From contig JAHHHQ010000058.1 in the NCBI GenBank assembly GCA_019359285.1, positions 21,034 to 85,033 of the forward strand: a DNA stretch of 64,000 nt. Direction: 5' to 3'. Below are positions 43,119-52,480 of this stretch, piece by piece; the stretch's first letter is position 1, and each line of letters starts with the position of its first letter. The notes beneath the pieces are model-generated. The model was not told the origin of the DNA. It ran no database searches and saw only the letters and a program-made list of their open reading frames with translations. The stretch comes from Nodosilinea sp. WJT8-NPBG4. GTDB taxonomy: Bacteria > Cyanobacteriota > Cyanobacteriia > Phormidesmidales > Phormidesmidaceae. Made by a program: the position numbers and the translations under genes.

Positions 43119-44078
43119 ATGCCCTACGACCAGGAAAAACAAGTCGCGATCGCCGCCGTCATCCAGGCCGCCCAGCTCTGTGAGGCCGTGCGCCAGGGGC
43201 TCGTACCCGCCGCCATCGAAAAAAACGACAAGAGCCCTGTCACCATCGCTGACTACGGGGCTCAGGCCTTAATTTGTAAAGCCCTGGCCGAAGCCTTCCC
43301 CGGCGACCCGGTGGTGGGCGAAGAAGACACTACTGACCTGCGCCAGCCTGAAACTGCCGCCGTGCTCGCCGCCGTTACCGAACAGGTGCAGAATGCCATT
43401 CCCAGCGCCACCGACAGCGATGTGCTGAGCTGGATTGACCACGGCAATAGCGATGTCGGCTCCCGCTACTGGACCCTCGACCCGATCGACGGCACCAAAG
43501 GCTTTTTGCGCGGCGACCAGTATGCGATCGCCCTGGCTCTGGTCGTTGATGGCGACATCAAAGTGGGGGTGCTCGGCTGTCCCTTCCTCAGCTTTAACGG
43601 CGGGGAAACCGGGCTGCTCTTTGCCGCCGTGCGTGGTGAAGGCACTGTGATGATGCCCCTGGCAGGCGGCAATCCCCAGCCGTTGAAGGTTACTGCCGCT
43701 GACGATGTTGACCACCTGCGCCTAGTCGAAAGTGTCGAGTCGGGCCACGGCGACCTCAGCCAGCAGGCCCAGGTGGCCCAGGCCGTGGGCATCACCGCCG
43801 CCTCTATTCGCATGGATAGTCAGGCTAAATACGCCGCTGTGGCGGCAGGCCAGGCCGCCCTCTACCTGCGCCTGCCATCTTCCAAAACCCCCGACTATCG
43901 CGAAAAAATCTGGGACCACGCCGCCGGGGTGGTGGTGGTCGAGGAAGCCGGGGGCCGCGTCACTGACATGCACGGTAAGCCCCTGGACTTTGCCAGTGCC
44001 GCCCGCTTCCCCAACAACCCCGGCGTCGTCGCCAGCAACGGCGCCATCCACGACACGGTGCTCAAAGCCCTGAGTTGA
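43119..44078 (+). CDS. 3'(2'),5'-bisphosphate nucleotidase
   Basis: A Li-sensitive-type inositol monophosphatase superfamily enzyme of 319 aa that dephosphorylates PAP (and PAPS) from sulfate assimilation. Metal-site motifs are present: VVGEEDT, WTLDPIDGTKGFLRG (the D-P-I-D-G-T core), and KIWDHAAGVVVVEEAGG (the W-D-x-A-x motif). The long insert after GEEDT matches the eukaryote-like HAL2/SAL1 branch, not the shorter CysQ. The start is preceded by the pyrimidine tract. Confidence 0.92.
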   Translation: MPYDQEKQVAIAAVIQAAQLCEAVRQGLVPAAIEKNDKSPVTIADYGAQALICKALAEAFPGDPVVGEEDTTDLRQPETAAVLAAVTEQVQNAIPSATDSDVLSWIDHGNSDVGSRYWTLDPIDGTKGFLRGDQYAIALALVVDGDIKVGVLGCPFLSFNGGETGLLFAAVRGEGTVMMPLAGGNPQPLKVTAADDVDHLRLVESVESGHGDLSQQAQVAQAVGITAASIRMDSQAKYAAVAAGQAALYLRLPSSKTPDYREKIWDHAAGVVVVEEAGGRVTDMHGKPLDFASAARFPNNPGVVASNGAIHDTVLKALS

Positions 44079-44147
44079 GTCTCCCGTAGGGTCGGGTGCC
44101 TTTGGGATGTTGTCACAGTCCGTGGCTTCGTCCCAGGCACCCAACCC

Positions 44148-44567
44148 TTAGAAAGAAACCTCGTATAGTTCGCGCACCGACTCCTGCAGCAGCACCACCA
44201 GCGTCGCCACCCCCAGCACCGTGCCCAGGGGCGTAAACAGCAGCGCTCCACAGGCCACCACAAAGCTAAACCAGTAGTGCTTGTATCGTCGCAAACAGCC
44301 GCCTGAGACAATGAGCGCGATCGCCAGCACCAGCCCGTAGAGAAACAGCGCCAGCCCGATCGCCAAAAAAGTTAGCCCCGCCGCGAAGGGTGGCAGCTCA
44401 CTATCGCCGCTGACCATACTCTCAGGAGCCAGCAGCAGCACCCCGCCGATCGCCACAAACACCAGCGGCAGTAGCGCAAAGGCCAGCACCAGCCCCGCCA
44501 CCACGTAGTGCAGCACCGCCAGCACCCTTAACCGCTCAACGTCTTGACTGGGGGGCAGTGTAGTCAT
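44148..44567 (-). CDS. Small multi-span membrane protein
   Basis: A 139-aa protein with about four hydrophobic helices: LAVLHYVVAGLVLAFALLPL, LTFLAIGLALFLYGLVLAI and two more near the end, with the RRYKHYWFSFV loop and an acidic end (QESVRELYEVSF). It resembles conserved small membrane proteins of unknown function. Not assigned. Confidence 0.7.
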   Translation of the reverse strand: MTTLPPSQDVERLRVLAVLHYVVAGLVLAFALLPLVFVAIGGVLLLAPESMVSGDSELPPFAAGLTFLAIGLALFLYGLVLAIALIVSGGCLRRYKHYWFSFVVACGALLFTPLGTVLGVATLVVLLQESVRELYEVSF

Positions 44568-44880
44568 AGTCGAGAAATCCTAATGAATACATCCTTTATA
44601 GAAATTTTGTACCCCTTAGTACCCCAGCCTAGGATTATGTGTCTCAACATTAAGCCGAGCTAACCGCCTGCAACCGCTCAGTGGTGATCGGCATTTCCCT
44701 GATGTTTGCGCTCCTGTTTTTGCAGTCCGGCCTCAACGGCCTCCAGTCCTTGCCCCGGTAAATCCGCCCTTCACCCCACCCCTCACCCCAAACCCCCTTC
44801 GCTATCCTTAAAACATCCCCATCCTCCTCACCTCCCCACCCCCCCCCATCCACCCGCCCACTCATCCACTCTCCCACCCC
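44568..44880. other. Intergenic region with pyrimidine tract
   Basis: No gene is supported. The second half (44785-44880) is the pyrimidine-rich leader of the GTPase gene (CACCTCCCCACCCCCCCCC-like runs). A short hydrophobic 26-codon reading at 44684-44761 was considered and rejected. Confidence 0.45.
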
Positions 44881-46431
44881 ATGCCCGATAACGACCCCTC
44901 GCCCACTGCCCCAAACCCAGACATCACCTGGGAACAGGTTGAGGCAGAACTGGGGGAACTCGTCGCTACCGTGCAGGGTGCTCCCCTAGCGCTCCCCGCC
45001 GCCGACCCCGCCACCTGGGAGGCCGTGGAGCAAGAGCTGGGCGACCTAGTGCTCGACTTTCAAGACCTGCAAGACGACTTCAACTACCGTCGCGCCCAGG
45101 AAGCTCTGGGCAGCCTGGTGCAGCGCCTCAACCTCACCCCCCGTGAGCAGGCCGGCGTCGAAGAAGCTCTGCAAAACCTCAAAGGGCTAAAGGACAAGCT
45201 AGAGAATACGGTGGTGCACATCGCCGCCTTTGGCCTAGTGGGGCGCGGCAAATCGTCCCTGCTTAACGCTTTGATGGGTCAGGAGGTATTTGCTACTGGA
45301 CCCACCCACGGCGTCACCCAGGTGGTCGAAGGCAGCGCCTGGGCTGTCAGTCGAGAATCCCTCGCTTCCGACCTACCTGACCTGCTGCGAGTTTCGCTCA
45401 AAAGCGTTGGCCAGTCGCGCATTGAGCTGATCGACACCCCCGGCCTCGATGAAGTAGATGGCGAAGACCGCGCCGACCTGGCTCGCCGCATTGCCGCCCA
45501 GGTCGATCTGATTCTGTTTGTGATTGCGGGCGACATTACCCGCGTCGAGTATGAGGCGCTAAAAGCTGTGCGCCAGGCCAGTAAGCCGATACTGCTGGTG
45601 TTCAACAAAGTCGACCAGTTCCCCGAGGCCGATCGCCAAACCCTCTACGAAACCCTACGCGATCGCCGCTTACAAGACCTGATCTCTCCCGACGAAATTG
45701 TTATGGCTGCAGCATCCCCGCTAGCAGTGCAGGCTGTCTCCCAACCCAATGGCCAAACGACCTACAAAACCGTGCGCGCTCAGCCTCAAGTAGACGATCT
45801 CAAACTCAAAATTCTCGACATTCTGTACCGAGAAGGCAAAGCCCTGGTAGCCCTCAACACCTTAATGTATGCAGAGGGCATCAGTGCCGAAATTCTGGAG
45901 CGCAAGCGGCAGATCTGCGATCGCATCGCCGACGACACCATCTGGAACGCCACCATGATCAAAGCCGTCGCCGTTGCCCTCAACCCAATCACCGTGGCAG
46001 ATCTGATCGGCGGCACCGTCGTTGATGTCATGCTGATTCTCAATTTGTCGCGGCTCTACGGCCTGCCCATGACCCGACCCGCCGCCCTCAAACTGCTCCA
46101 GCAGATTGCCTTGGGCTTAGGCGGCATCACCATCAGCGAGCTAGTGATCACCCTGGGGCTCAGCTCACTCAAAGGCATGCTGGGAGTGTCGGCGATCGCG
46201 ACGGGGGGGCTGTCGATCGCCCCCTACATTCCCGTGGCTCTGGCCCAAGGCGGCGTCGCCGGTCTAGCCACCTATGGCATCGGTCAGATCACCAAAACCT
46301 ACCTTACCAATGGTGCCACCTGGGGCCCCAACGGCCCCAAAGCCGTGATCGGCGAAATTCTCGATGGCCTCGACGAGACCTCGATCCTGAACCGCATCAA
46401 AGCTGAACTCAGGGCTAAAATTGCTCCTTAA
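44881..46431 (+). CDS. Era-like GTPase with DUF697 membrane domain
   Basis: 516 aa. An acidic N-terminus contains two related segments, TWEQVEAELGELVATVQ and TWEAVEQELGDLVLDF, then a helical stalk. The G-domain has GLVGRGKSSLLNALMG (G1), a T in GPTHGVTQVVEG (G2), IDTPGLDEVDGEDR (G3) and LVFNKVDQ (G4). The C-terminal 170 residues are hydrophobic with Gly-rich helices (GLGGITISELVITLGLSSL), the DUF697 pattern of membrane-associated GTPases. The organisation resembles dynamin-like or YcjX/ElaB-type envelope GTPases in a general way. Role unknown. The stop is 17 bp from the convergent glycosylase gene. Confidence 0.88.
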   Translation: MPDNDPSPTAPNPDITWEQVEAELGELVATVQGAPLALPAADPATWEAVEQELGDLVLDFQDLQDDFNYRRAQEALGSLVQRLNLTPREQAGVEEALQNLKGLKDKLENTVVHIAAFGLVGRGKSSLLNALMGQEVFATGPTHGVTQVVEGSAWAVSRESLASDLPDLLRVSLKSVGQSRIELIDTPGLDEVDGEDRADLARRIAAQVDLILFVIAGDITRVEYEALKAVRQASKPILLVFNKVDQFPEADRQTLYETLRDRRLQDLISPDEIVMAAASPLAVQAVSQPNGQTTYKTVRAQPQVDDLKLKILDILYREGKALVALNTLMYAEGISAEILERKRQICDRIADDTIWNATMIKAVAVALNPITVADLIGGTVVDVMLILNLSRLYGLPMTRPAALKLLQQIALGLGGITISELVITLGLSSLKGMLGVSAIATGGLSIAPYIPVALAQGGVAGLATYGIGQITKTYLTNGATWGPNGPKAVIGEILDGLDETSILNRIKAELRAKIAP

Positions 46432-46448
46432 ATAGTCCCTTGTTGCGC

Positions 46449-47168
46449 CTAACCCTGCGTTTTTCCGCATCTCTCTTGTCCATAGGGACACAGATCGAGC
46501 ACAACGCAGCGATCGCAACTCGGATTTTTGAAAAAGCAGCACCGCTGGCCGTGCAACATCATCACTTCGTGGTGGTCATAGACCTGCTGCGCATCCCACT
46601 CAGCGGGCAAAAACGCCTCTAGCAACACGTGAGATGGCCCGACCGCCATCGTGGAGGGAATCAGGCCCAATCGCTGGGCGACTCGGTGGTGGTGGCTATC
46701 CACTGGCAGGGCTCGACCCCGCAGTTTACTAAAACACAGCACCGCCGCACTGGTCTTTGGCCCGACTCCGGGCAGCGCTTCTAGCCAGCGGCGAGCTTCC
46801 ACCACCGACATGTCTTTCAAAAAGTCGAGCGACCATTCACCGTCGGTTAACTCCCCAACCAACCGCAACACCTGCTGAACGCGGGGCGCTTTTTGCTCGG
46901 GCCAGGTGCAGGGCGCGATCGCCTGTTCAACCAGCTCCGTTGGCGCATCGCGCACCGCTTCCCAAGTGGAAAACTGGGCCACTAGCTGCTTGAACGCACG
47001 ACCCGAGTCCCGGTTTTTGGTGCGGTGAGACAGCAGGGATGAAACTAGTTCGCTCAGCGGATCGAGCGCATGAAAATAGGGAATCGGGCAATTATATTCG
47101 GCACATAGACGCTGGTGAATAGTGACTGCCTGGCGCTGCAAGTCTAAGTTGATGGGTTGAACTGCCAA
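46449..47168 (-). CDS. Endonuclease III-like DNA glycosylase
   Basis: A 239-aa HhH-GPD base-excision enzyme. The helix-hairpin-helix LPGVGPKTSAAVLCFSKLRG carries the catalytic Lys, VDSHHHRVAQRLGL the catalytic Asp, and the C-terminal C-x6-C-x2-C-x5-C cluster (CFFKNPSC..C..C) binds 4Fe-4S. Compared with Nth, the segment before the hairpin is longer and the His-His after the Asp is unusual, as in the Nth-related UPF subgroup. Likely removes oxidised pyrimidines or acts on mismatches (family knowledge). Confidence 0.88.
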   Translation of the reverse strand: MAVQPINLDLQRQAVTIHQRLCAEYNCPIPYFHALDPLSELVSSLLSHRTKNRDSGRAFKQLVAQFSTWEAVRDAPTELVEQAIAPCTWPEQKAPRVQQVLRLVGELTDGEWSLDFLKDMSVVEARRWLEALPGVGPKTSAAVLCFSKLRGRALPVDSHHHRVAQRLGLIPSTMAVGPSHVLLEAFLPAEWDAQQVYDHHEVMMLHGQRCCFFKNPSCDRCVVLDLCPYGQERCGKTQG

Positions 47169-47182
47169 AATCTACTGCCTAT

Positions 47183-47848
47183 CTATTGCGATGTATCAGT
47201 ATCATCCTCAGATGTATCGGTGTTATCTCCAGATGTATCGGCGTCATCCCCAGTAGAATCTAACCTTTGAGGAGTTTGAACTTCAGGGATCTCAGGCGTC
47301 TCGATTTCTCTAACCGGAATGTCTAAGCGATTCTCTGACTCTGTATTGCGGTTTCCCGGATCTGCATTACGGTCTTCTAGCTCTGTATTACGATTTCCTC
47401 GCTCTGTAGCATCGTCAGGTGTGTCTGACGTGGTCTCAGAGTTTTGTGTCGAAGGCGATTCGGCCCCAGCCGGTGCGGCTTCCACATCGTCTGTAGTAGG
47501 GTCAACCTGTCCCGGTTCCTCGCCTATTCCGGGTGTTCCAGCAGGGCTAGCCCCCCCTCCCCCCGGACTTGTCGCAGCAGGGCTGGTCCCAGTCGGGCTT
47601 ATAACGGTGGTGTTTCTAACTTCAGAAGACGATGAGGTGCCCTGCGGCTCAGCCGAAGCGTCGCTGGCCTCGGGCGTTGGGGAAGTCTCAGGGGCGTCGT
47701 TCTCCTGGCACATGTCATCTAGATTGACGACCTCGCCCTCAGAGTTAATCAGATAGCAAAATCCTTGGGCGTGACTAACACCAGGCCACATCAGTGCTCC
47801 GGCCACTAGCCCTAAACCACCTGCATAGCTCAAAAGATTGGGTCTCAT
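47183..47848 (-). CDS. Secreted low-complexity protein
   Basis: 221 aa from the ATG at 47848, with a classic signal peptide: MRPNLLSYAGGLGLVAGALM then WPGVSHA-Q. The mature start has a two-Cys module (GFCYLINSEG..DDMC) seen in other exported cyanobacterial proteins, followed by a Ser/Thr/Pro/Asp-rich tail with NRNTE and DTS repeats. The open frame extends to 47914. No enzyme domain. It is probably an extracellular or periplasmic spacer or adhesin-like protein (inference). Confidence 0.7.
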   Translation of the reverse strand: MRPNLLSYAGGLGLVAGALMWPGVSHAQGFCYLINSEGEVVNLDDMCQENDAPETSPTPEASDASAEPQGTSSSSEVRNTTVISPTGTSPAATSPGGGGASPAGTPGIGEEPGQVDPTTDDVEAAPAGAESPSTQNSETTSDTPDDATERGNRNTELEDRNADPGNRNTESENRLDIPVREIETPEIPEVQTPQRLDSTGDDADTSGDNTDTSEDDTDTSQ

Positions 47849-48433
47849 AGCCTTCAACCGAATGGGCGTACCCGCGTACCTTACCAAGCAGATAAAAGAT
47901 GCCGTATCGACCATGGGGTAGAGAATTTACCCAAGTTAGTTAGGTGAACTTAACAATTTTTGGTAACGCACAGAGAGTAGGATTGCTTGGCCACACTGAA
48001 GTTACCTCTTGATGAATTGCAGCCTTTGGGCACCATCGGCCTCGGCTGCATCCGGAATGAGTGCCAATCAGTTTGTAGAAGAACGAATCTCCTAATTGCC
48101 GATAGCTATGAATGGGCGCGTCCCTAGACAAACTGCTACTTTTTGCTATTGGCATCCGGGTTTTGGTGACTTTTGAGCAGCTGACGCAGTTATTGACTTC
48201 TTTGTCGGCATTGGTGCCCACAACCTCTGGAACGCTTTGCGGTCCTCTACCCAACGGGGTTTCTAAAGTGTTGGTTTTGGGTAACCTAGCTGGGCTTGGG
48301 AGTGCCGCTGTGAATTGCAAACGCTTCCGGAGTTGCGCTGGCCACTAGGGGTCGGGCTTTGTCCATTGCCCCTGACGATAGCGCTTTAGCTGCCGTAGTC
48401 TACTTGTCAACTGAAGTATTTATCCAATTCCCT
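47849..48433. other. Intergenic region
   Basis: About 580 bp with overlapping short frames on both strands (47940-48320 leftward, 48112-48348 rightward), neither with a ribosome-binding site nor a family pattern. I see no RNA gene. Confidence 0.4.
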
Positions 48434-48778
48434 ATGCGATTTTTGATTCAAGTCGTCGGTTTAGCCCTGATGCTTTTAGGCATCTATTTCTTGGGCAAAA
48501 ATATCTTTTTTACTACTAACGTCAGCCCCTACTGGTGGCGCGGTATCGCCGCCGATCTATCAATTTTTCTTTTGTTTGGCGGCATCTTTTTGCTGGTCTT
48601 TATGCCCCTCGGCTTTATGAAGCAGTTCGGCTGGGTGTTGGTAGCAGGCGGCATTCTCTGCGTTTTCGTCAGCAGTCGAGCTGTGCTAAATCCCACTAGT
48701 CTTTGGCACTTCTTTGTGTCAATGCTGGGCATGACCTTTGGGTACAGGCTCTTGGCCACTGGGCGAATGCCGTTTTGA
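48434..48778 (+). CDS. Small membrane protein
   Basis: 114 aa from the ATG at 48434; the frame is open from 48359. Four hydrophobic helices (FLIQVVGLALMLLGIYFLG, LSIFLLFGGIFLLVFMPLG, FGWVLVAGGILCVFV and FVSMLGMTFGYRLL) dominate. No recognised family. Confidence 0.65.
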   Translation: MRFLIQVVGLALMLLGIYFLGKNIFFTTNVSPYWWRGIAADLSIFLLFGGIFLLVFMPLGFMKQFGWVLVAGGILCVFVSSRAVLNPTSLWHFFVSMLGMTFGYRLLATGRMPF

Positions 48779-49077
48779 GGTGCAGCGGTGGTTTGCCCTG
48801 GTGCTGTTCTGCCGTCTCAGCTGACGATCTAGCAGTGGCCCAGAGAGTATTCAGCTGGTATGGAGTTAGTCCATGGGCTAGAGAGAGGCGATCGCTCCCC
48901 TAGCTAGCAAGTTTTCAATAGCCTGTGCATGGGTATACCTCTTAAATCTTGCAACTCTTTGGGTCTACTACACGAGTCGCTAAAATATGCGTAAAGCTAG
49001 GGCCGCCTGTGCCGAGTTATAGCCGTTATTCACTAAAATAGTTGCCAGCAGCGTACAAGAAGTAATATCGATATTTC
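48779..49077. other. Intergenic region
   Basis: About 300 bp between two small membrane-protein genes. No convincing gene, hairpin or repeat seen. Confidence 0.4.
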
Positions 49078-49470
49078 ATGACTATTGTTCGCACAATTCC
49101 AGAAAATACCGTAGATTCTTCGTTTACGGTCTATCACTTATTTTGCCGATTAATGCTGCAAGCCAGCCTAATCGCAATTCCTGTTTATATCGGCCTTTTT
49201 ATATTTGCTACTCCCTACGATATGGATGCTGGGGTGGAGCGGGGCTTACTTATACTGACTCCAGTCCTTGAATTCTTTGTCGCCTCTGTCCTATATGCTT
49301 TGGGCTTTTTAACTACGCTCTCTAGCCCCGATCGCGAAGGGTTTGACGGTTCTACTAGATTCAAAAGCCGAGCTATGCGCCGCAAAATGCAGTTCGCTGG
49401 GCTGGGCTCTGCTTCACTGTCACTAGGAATTTTGTCGGGCGCACTAATGTTGGTCAAAGCTCACCTTTAG
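49078..49470 (+). CDS. Membrane protein of unknown function
   Basis: 130 aa with three hydrophobic segments (residues 22-43, 57-80, 107-127) separated by a charged loop SSPDREGFDGSTRFKSRAMR. No recognised domain. It stands alone, 174 bp before the deacetylase gene. Confidence 0.65.
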   Translation: MTIVRTIPENTVDSSFTVYHLFCRLMLQASLIAIPVYIGLFIFATPYDMDAGVERGLLILTPVLEFFVASVLYALGFLTTLSSPDREGFDGSTRFKSRAMRRKMQFAGLGSASLSLGILSGALMLVKAHL

Positions 49471-49644
49471 TTCTAAAACTCGAGAATTTTCAAAAGCATC
49501 TTTACTCCCGATTTTCACAATTTATCCAAAAGTCTTGCCCTCCTAACGAAAACCTTAGCGGTTTTCACGTTGCCCTTTCCCACTTCTAGGTAGTTTCTGG
49601 TAACCTTCCAAGCGTGCCCTTGCTTAAATTTGGGAGCCTGAGCC

Positions 49645-50544
49645 TTGCCGCTGACTCACCACGAACGCTACAGCTATTCGGCTATCACGCAGCGGGCCGA
49701 CTACCGTTGGCCGGGCGGACGACGGCTGGCCGTTTACATCGCGCTCAACCTAGAGCATTTTGCCTTTGGTGAAGGATTAGGAGCCGAACTGGCCCCCGGT
49801 GGCCCTCAACCCGATGTCTTGAACTATGCCTGGCGTGACTATGGCAACCGGGTAGGAGTCTGGCGACTGCTGGAGCTGTTTGATCAGCTAGAGTTGCCGG
49901 TGGCATTGCTGGTTAACTCAGAGATCTACGACTACTGCCCAGAGGTGGTAGCGGCCTTTCGCGATCGCAACGATGAAATTGTCGCCCACGGCCGTACCAA
50001 CTCCGAGCGCCAGAGCATTTTGAGCGAGGCGGATGAAGCTGCCTTGATTGCTGAAACAACGCACACCTTAGCCGAGCATGAAGGGCAGCTGCCCCAGGGC
50101 TGGCTTGGCCCCTGGATTGCTCAAAGCACCGTCACCCCCGATCTGCTTCAAGAGACGGGCTACACCTACCTACTCGACTGGTGTCAAGACGATCAACCGA
50201 TTTGGTTTAAGACCCGGCGCGGCCGCATTCTCTCGGTGCCCTATCCCCAAGAGATTAATGACATACCAGCGATCGCTGTGCGCCGGGTGAGCGCCAAAGA
50301 CTTCGCCGAAATGATTATCGACAACTTCGACGAGATGCTAGAGCAGTCTCACCAGCAGCCCCTGGTGTACGGCATTGCCCTGCACCCTTACCTGATCGGG
50401 CAGCCGTTTCGGCTGCGGCACCTGCGCCGCGCCCTGCAACACATTGCCACTGTGGCGCGCAACCAACCCAATCGGGTGTGGCTGACTCATCCCGGCGCGA
50501 TCGCCGCCCACATCTCCAACGAATTAGCCGACATCATCCCCTAG
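49645..50544 (+). CDS. Polysaccharide deacetylase family protein (PuuE-like)
   Basis: 299 aa, TTG start. The NodB-type barrel matches the PuuE/allantoinase-like branch: YAWRDYGNRVGVWRLLELFD, LPVALLVNSEIYD, and EIVAHGRTNSERQ. The metal His pair of classic deacetylases is partly altered (AHGRTNS in place of H-x3-H), as in PuuE, whose members hydrolyse allantoin without metal. No other purine-degradation gene is in the window, so the substrate is open. Confidence 0.85.
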   Translation: MPLTHHERYSYSAITQRADYRWPGGRRLAVYIALNLEHFAFGEGLGAELAPGGPQPDVLNYAWRDYGNRVGVWRLLELFDQLELPVALLVNSEIYDYCPEVVAAFRDRNDEIVAHGRTNSERQSILSEADEAALIAETTHTLAEHEGQLPQGWLGPWIAQSTVTPDLLQETGYTYLLDWCQDDQPIWFKTRRGRILSVPYPQEINDIPAIAVRRVSAKDFAEMIIDNFDEMLEQSHQQPLVYGIALHPYLIGQPFRLRHLRRALQHIATVARNQPNRVWLTHPGAIAAHISNELADIIP

Positions 50545-50648
50545 CGCCCCTGAGGCATCGTTTGATGAAGGGTAGAGCGGTATTCGTTACAAAGCACTGA
50601 AACGCCCAGGAACCCCGACTATGATTGAGCAAACTCTGCCTAGAAGCT

Positions 50649-51161
50649 ATGAAAAATTCTAAAACGCTTCATCTATCCATTCTGCTGGCGATCGCCACTA
50701 TTTTGACCACCGGCAGCGCCTTTGCTGCCGACCCCACCGATCTGGGGACAAGCCTCAAGTGTGATGAGAGCGAAATCAGCCAAAACTACGACCAGACAGA
50801 GCGAGATGCCTATTTAAGCAGTGGCTACAACTATTGGGATGCCGCTCAGCTGGCTAACTATTGGGGCCAAAATGTCGATGAGGCCAAGGCCCGCATTGGC
50901 CGCAAGATTCTTTGGGGGCCTGCCGATGTGGCCTTGCTTGAGCAGTTTTTGCTCGATGCCCGCCTAGAGGCGCTTCAATCAGTTGATGAGCTGCGCTTGT
51001 ACAGCGAAACCACCTATACCTACGATGACGCTGCTGCCTTGGCCGAGTTTTGGGGCGACGCCACCCCCTATGACGCTAAGCTCCGCATTGAGCGCAACTT
51101 GATTATGGGTAACTTCCAGGAGGTTGGCTACGCCTTGAAGTTGGCTAGACCCCAGCCCTAA
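50649..51161 (+). CDS. Exported protein with two internal repeats
   Basis: 170 aa with a signal peptide ending in GSAFA-ADP (the ORF opens at 50625). The mature part holds two related helical units: YNYWDAAQLANYWGQNVDEA followed by KARIGRKILWG, and YTYDDAAALAEFWGDATPYD followed by AKLRIERNLIMG. The shared pattern is Y-x-Y-x-D-A-A-x-L-A-x-(Y/F)-W-G. One Cys is present in SLKCDES. It ends 3 bp before the amidoligase gene, implying one transcript; it may be a substrate or partner of it (inference). Confidence 0.75.
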   Translation: MKNSKTLHLSILLAIATILTTGSAFAADPTDLGTSLKCDESEISQNYDQTERDAYLSSGYNYWDAAQLANYWGQNVDEAKARIGRKILWGPADVALLEQFLLDARLEALQSVDELRLYSETTYTYDDAAALAEFWGDATPYDAKLRIERNLIMGNFQEVGYALKLARPQP

Positions 51162-51164
51162 GTC

Positions 51165-52247
51165 ATGACCCTAGCGGGCAGAGTTGGCCTAGAAATTGAG
51201 CTGATGGCCCCCCGAGGGTCTAGCCGCCAGGCCCTAGCTGAGGCGATCGCCGCCGCTCAGGGAGGCAGTGTTAGGCGAATATTTCATCCCCAAGCGGAGC
51301 ACAGCCAAATTGTCGGCACCCCGGTGTTCGAAAACCTCACCCTGGGGTTTGAGGTGCGTGATGCTCAGCACCAAGCGATCGCCTGGTGCGTCGATGACCT
51401 GACCCTGCAAGCCGACTGCGATCGCACCCACGCCCCTCAACCCGGTTGGTATCGCATCGTTGGCGACGACATTAGGCTTATGCAGATCGTTAGTCGCCTG
51501 ACGGATGCCAATCTGCCTTTGGCCGATGTGTTGCAGCCGGCCGCCAAGACCCTGGGCCTAGAGTTGCAGCAGGGGCCGAAGGGCATGGTCAAACTAGCCG
51601 ACGACCTAGGGCCACCCATTGCCATTGCTACCTCGCTACCTGGTGAGCGAGAACGCCCCTGTGAATTGATCACCCCACCCCTAACCTACGCTCAGCTACC
51701 CCAGCTAGAGACATACCTTCAAATCGCCCGTCAGCTCAATTTCTATGCTCCAGTGGAAGGGGCAACCCACTTGCATTTCGATGCGACTCCCCTCTGTTCG
51801 GCTCCAGCAATTCGCAACCTGATCAACTTGCTGTGGGCCCATGGCCCCACCCTAAAACAGCTTGTGGCCAGCAACCCTCGATGTCAGCGGCTGGGGCTTT
51901 GGCCCTCCGAGCTGCTGACCCTAGTGCAAGCCCCGGACTGGAGCGATTTGCCTTGGGAACAAGCTAGAGAACGGCTAAAGACCGTGCCACTCACCAAGTA
52001 CTGCGACTTTAACCTCAAAAATATTGTCTATGCCCCTCGTCATAAACACACCTTTGAGGTTCGCATTCTGCCAGTCTGTCTAACCCTGCCGCCGCTTCTA
52101 GACATGATTGATCTCATGGCTGATTTAGTGAACCGAGCTATCGACCCAGCCCCTGTGCTGCCCTACGATCCCTGGCCAGTAGGGACAGACAGCATCAAAG
52201 CGCTACGTCAAGCCCTGCCATCATCCCAATTTTTACGCCAGCTATAG
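51165..52247 (+). CDS. Amidoligase-family protein
   Basis: 360 aa with the glutamine-synthetase/GCS-like amidoligase pattern (Pfam PF12224 type): RVGLEIELMAPRG at the start (metal Glu pair), RPCELITPPLTYAQL, GATHLHFDATPL, TKYCDFNLKN and TFEVRILP. Family members ligate amines or amino acids to carboxylates, proposed in peptide modification and cell-wall contexts. It follows the exported repeat protein by 3 bp and a hairpin follows it. The active site appears complete; the substrate is unknown. Confidence 0.85.
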   Translation: MTLAGRVGLEIELMAPRGSSRQALAEAIAAAQGGSVRRIFHPQAEHSQIVGTPVFENLTLGFEVRDAQHQAIAWCVDDLTLQADCDRTHAPQPGWYRIVGDDIRLMQIVSRLTDANLPLADVLQPAAKTLGLELQQGPKGMVKLADDLGPPIAIATSLPGERERPCELITPPLTYAQLPQLETYLQIARQLNFYAPVEGATHLHFDATPLCSAPAIRNLINLLWAHGPTLKQLVASNPRCQRLGLWPSELLTLVQAPDWSDLPWEQARERLKTVPLTKYCDFNLKNIVYAPRHKHTFEVRILPVCLTLPPLLDMIDLMADLVNRAIDPAPVLPYDPWPVGTDSIKALRQALPSSQFLRQL

Positions 52248-52308
52248 CCGCACCCAGACTTCACCTGTTGTATTGCTTTTTTGCTGTAGTCCCTGAGGTT
52301 ACGCAAAA

Positions 52309-52332
52309 AAAGGGTGCTGTTTAGCACCCTTT
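52309..52332. terminator. Hairpin terminator
   Basis: Stem AAGGGTGCT / AGCACCCTT with a short GTTT loop. The minus side ends in a run of seven T, so it is a good terminator for leftward transcription from the 52993 gene and can also close the amidoligase transcript. Confidence 0.75.
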
Positions 52333-52480
52333 CCTAGGCAGTTAAGCTATCAACATCGTCCACTTGATTAGGACACTCTGCATCATTTTGAAAGCCAGTG
52401 CACCGCCCACTCTTGTCGGTGGTAGTGACTTCTATTCTAAGCGCAGCACGCATCGCTGCACTAGCGCTAGATACCTAACC

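Noticed and set aside
44684..44761. Short hydrophobic peptide reading (VVIGISLMFALLFLQSG)
   Set aside because: It is about 25 codons with GTG start and no ribosome-binding site; it does not match any photosystem or cytochrome small subunit I know.
47940..48348. Overlapping short frames on both strands
   Set aside because: Neither shows domain pattern, start signal or conserved composition.
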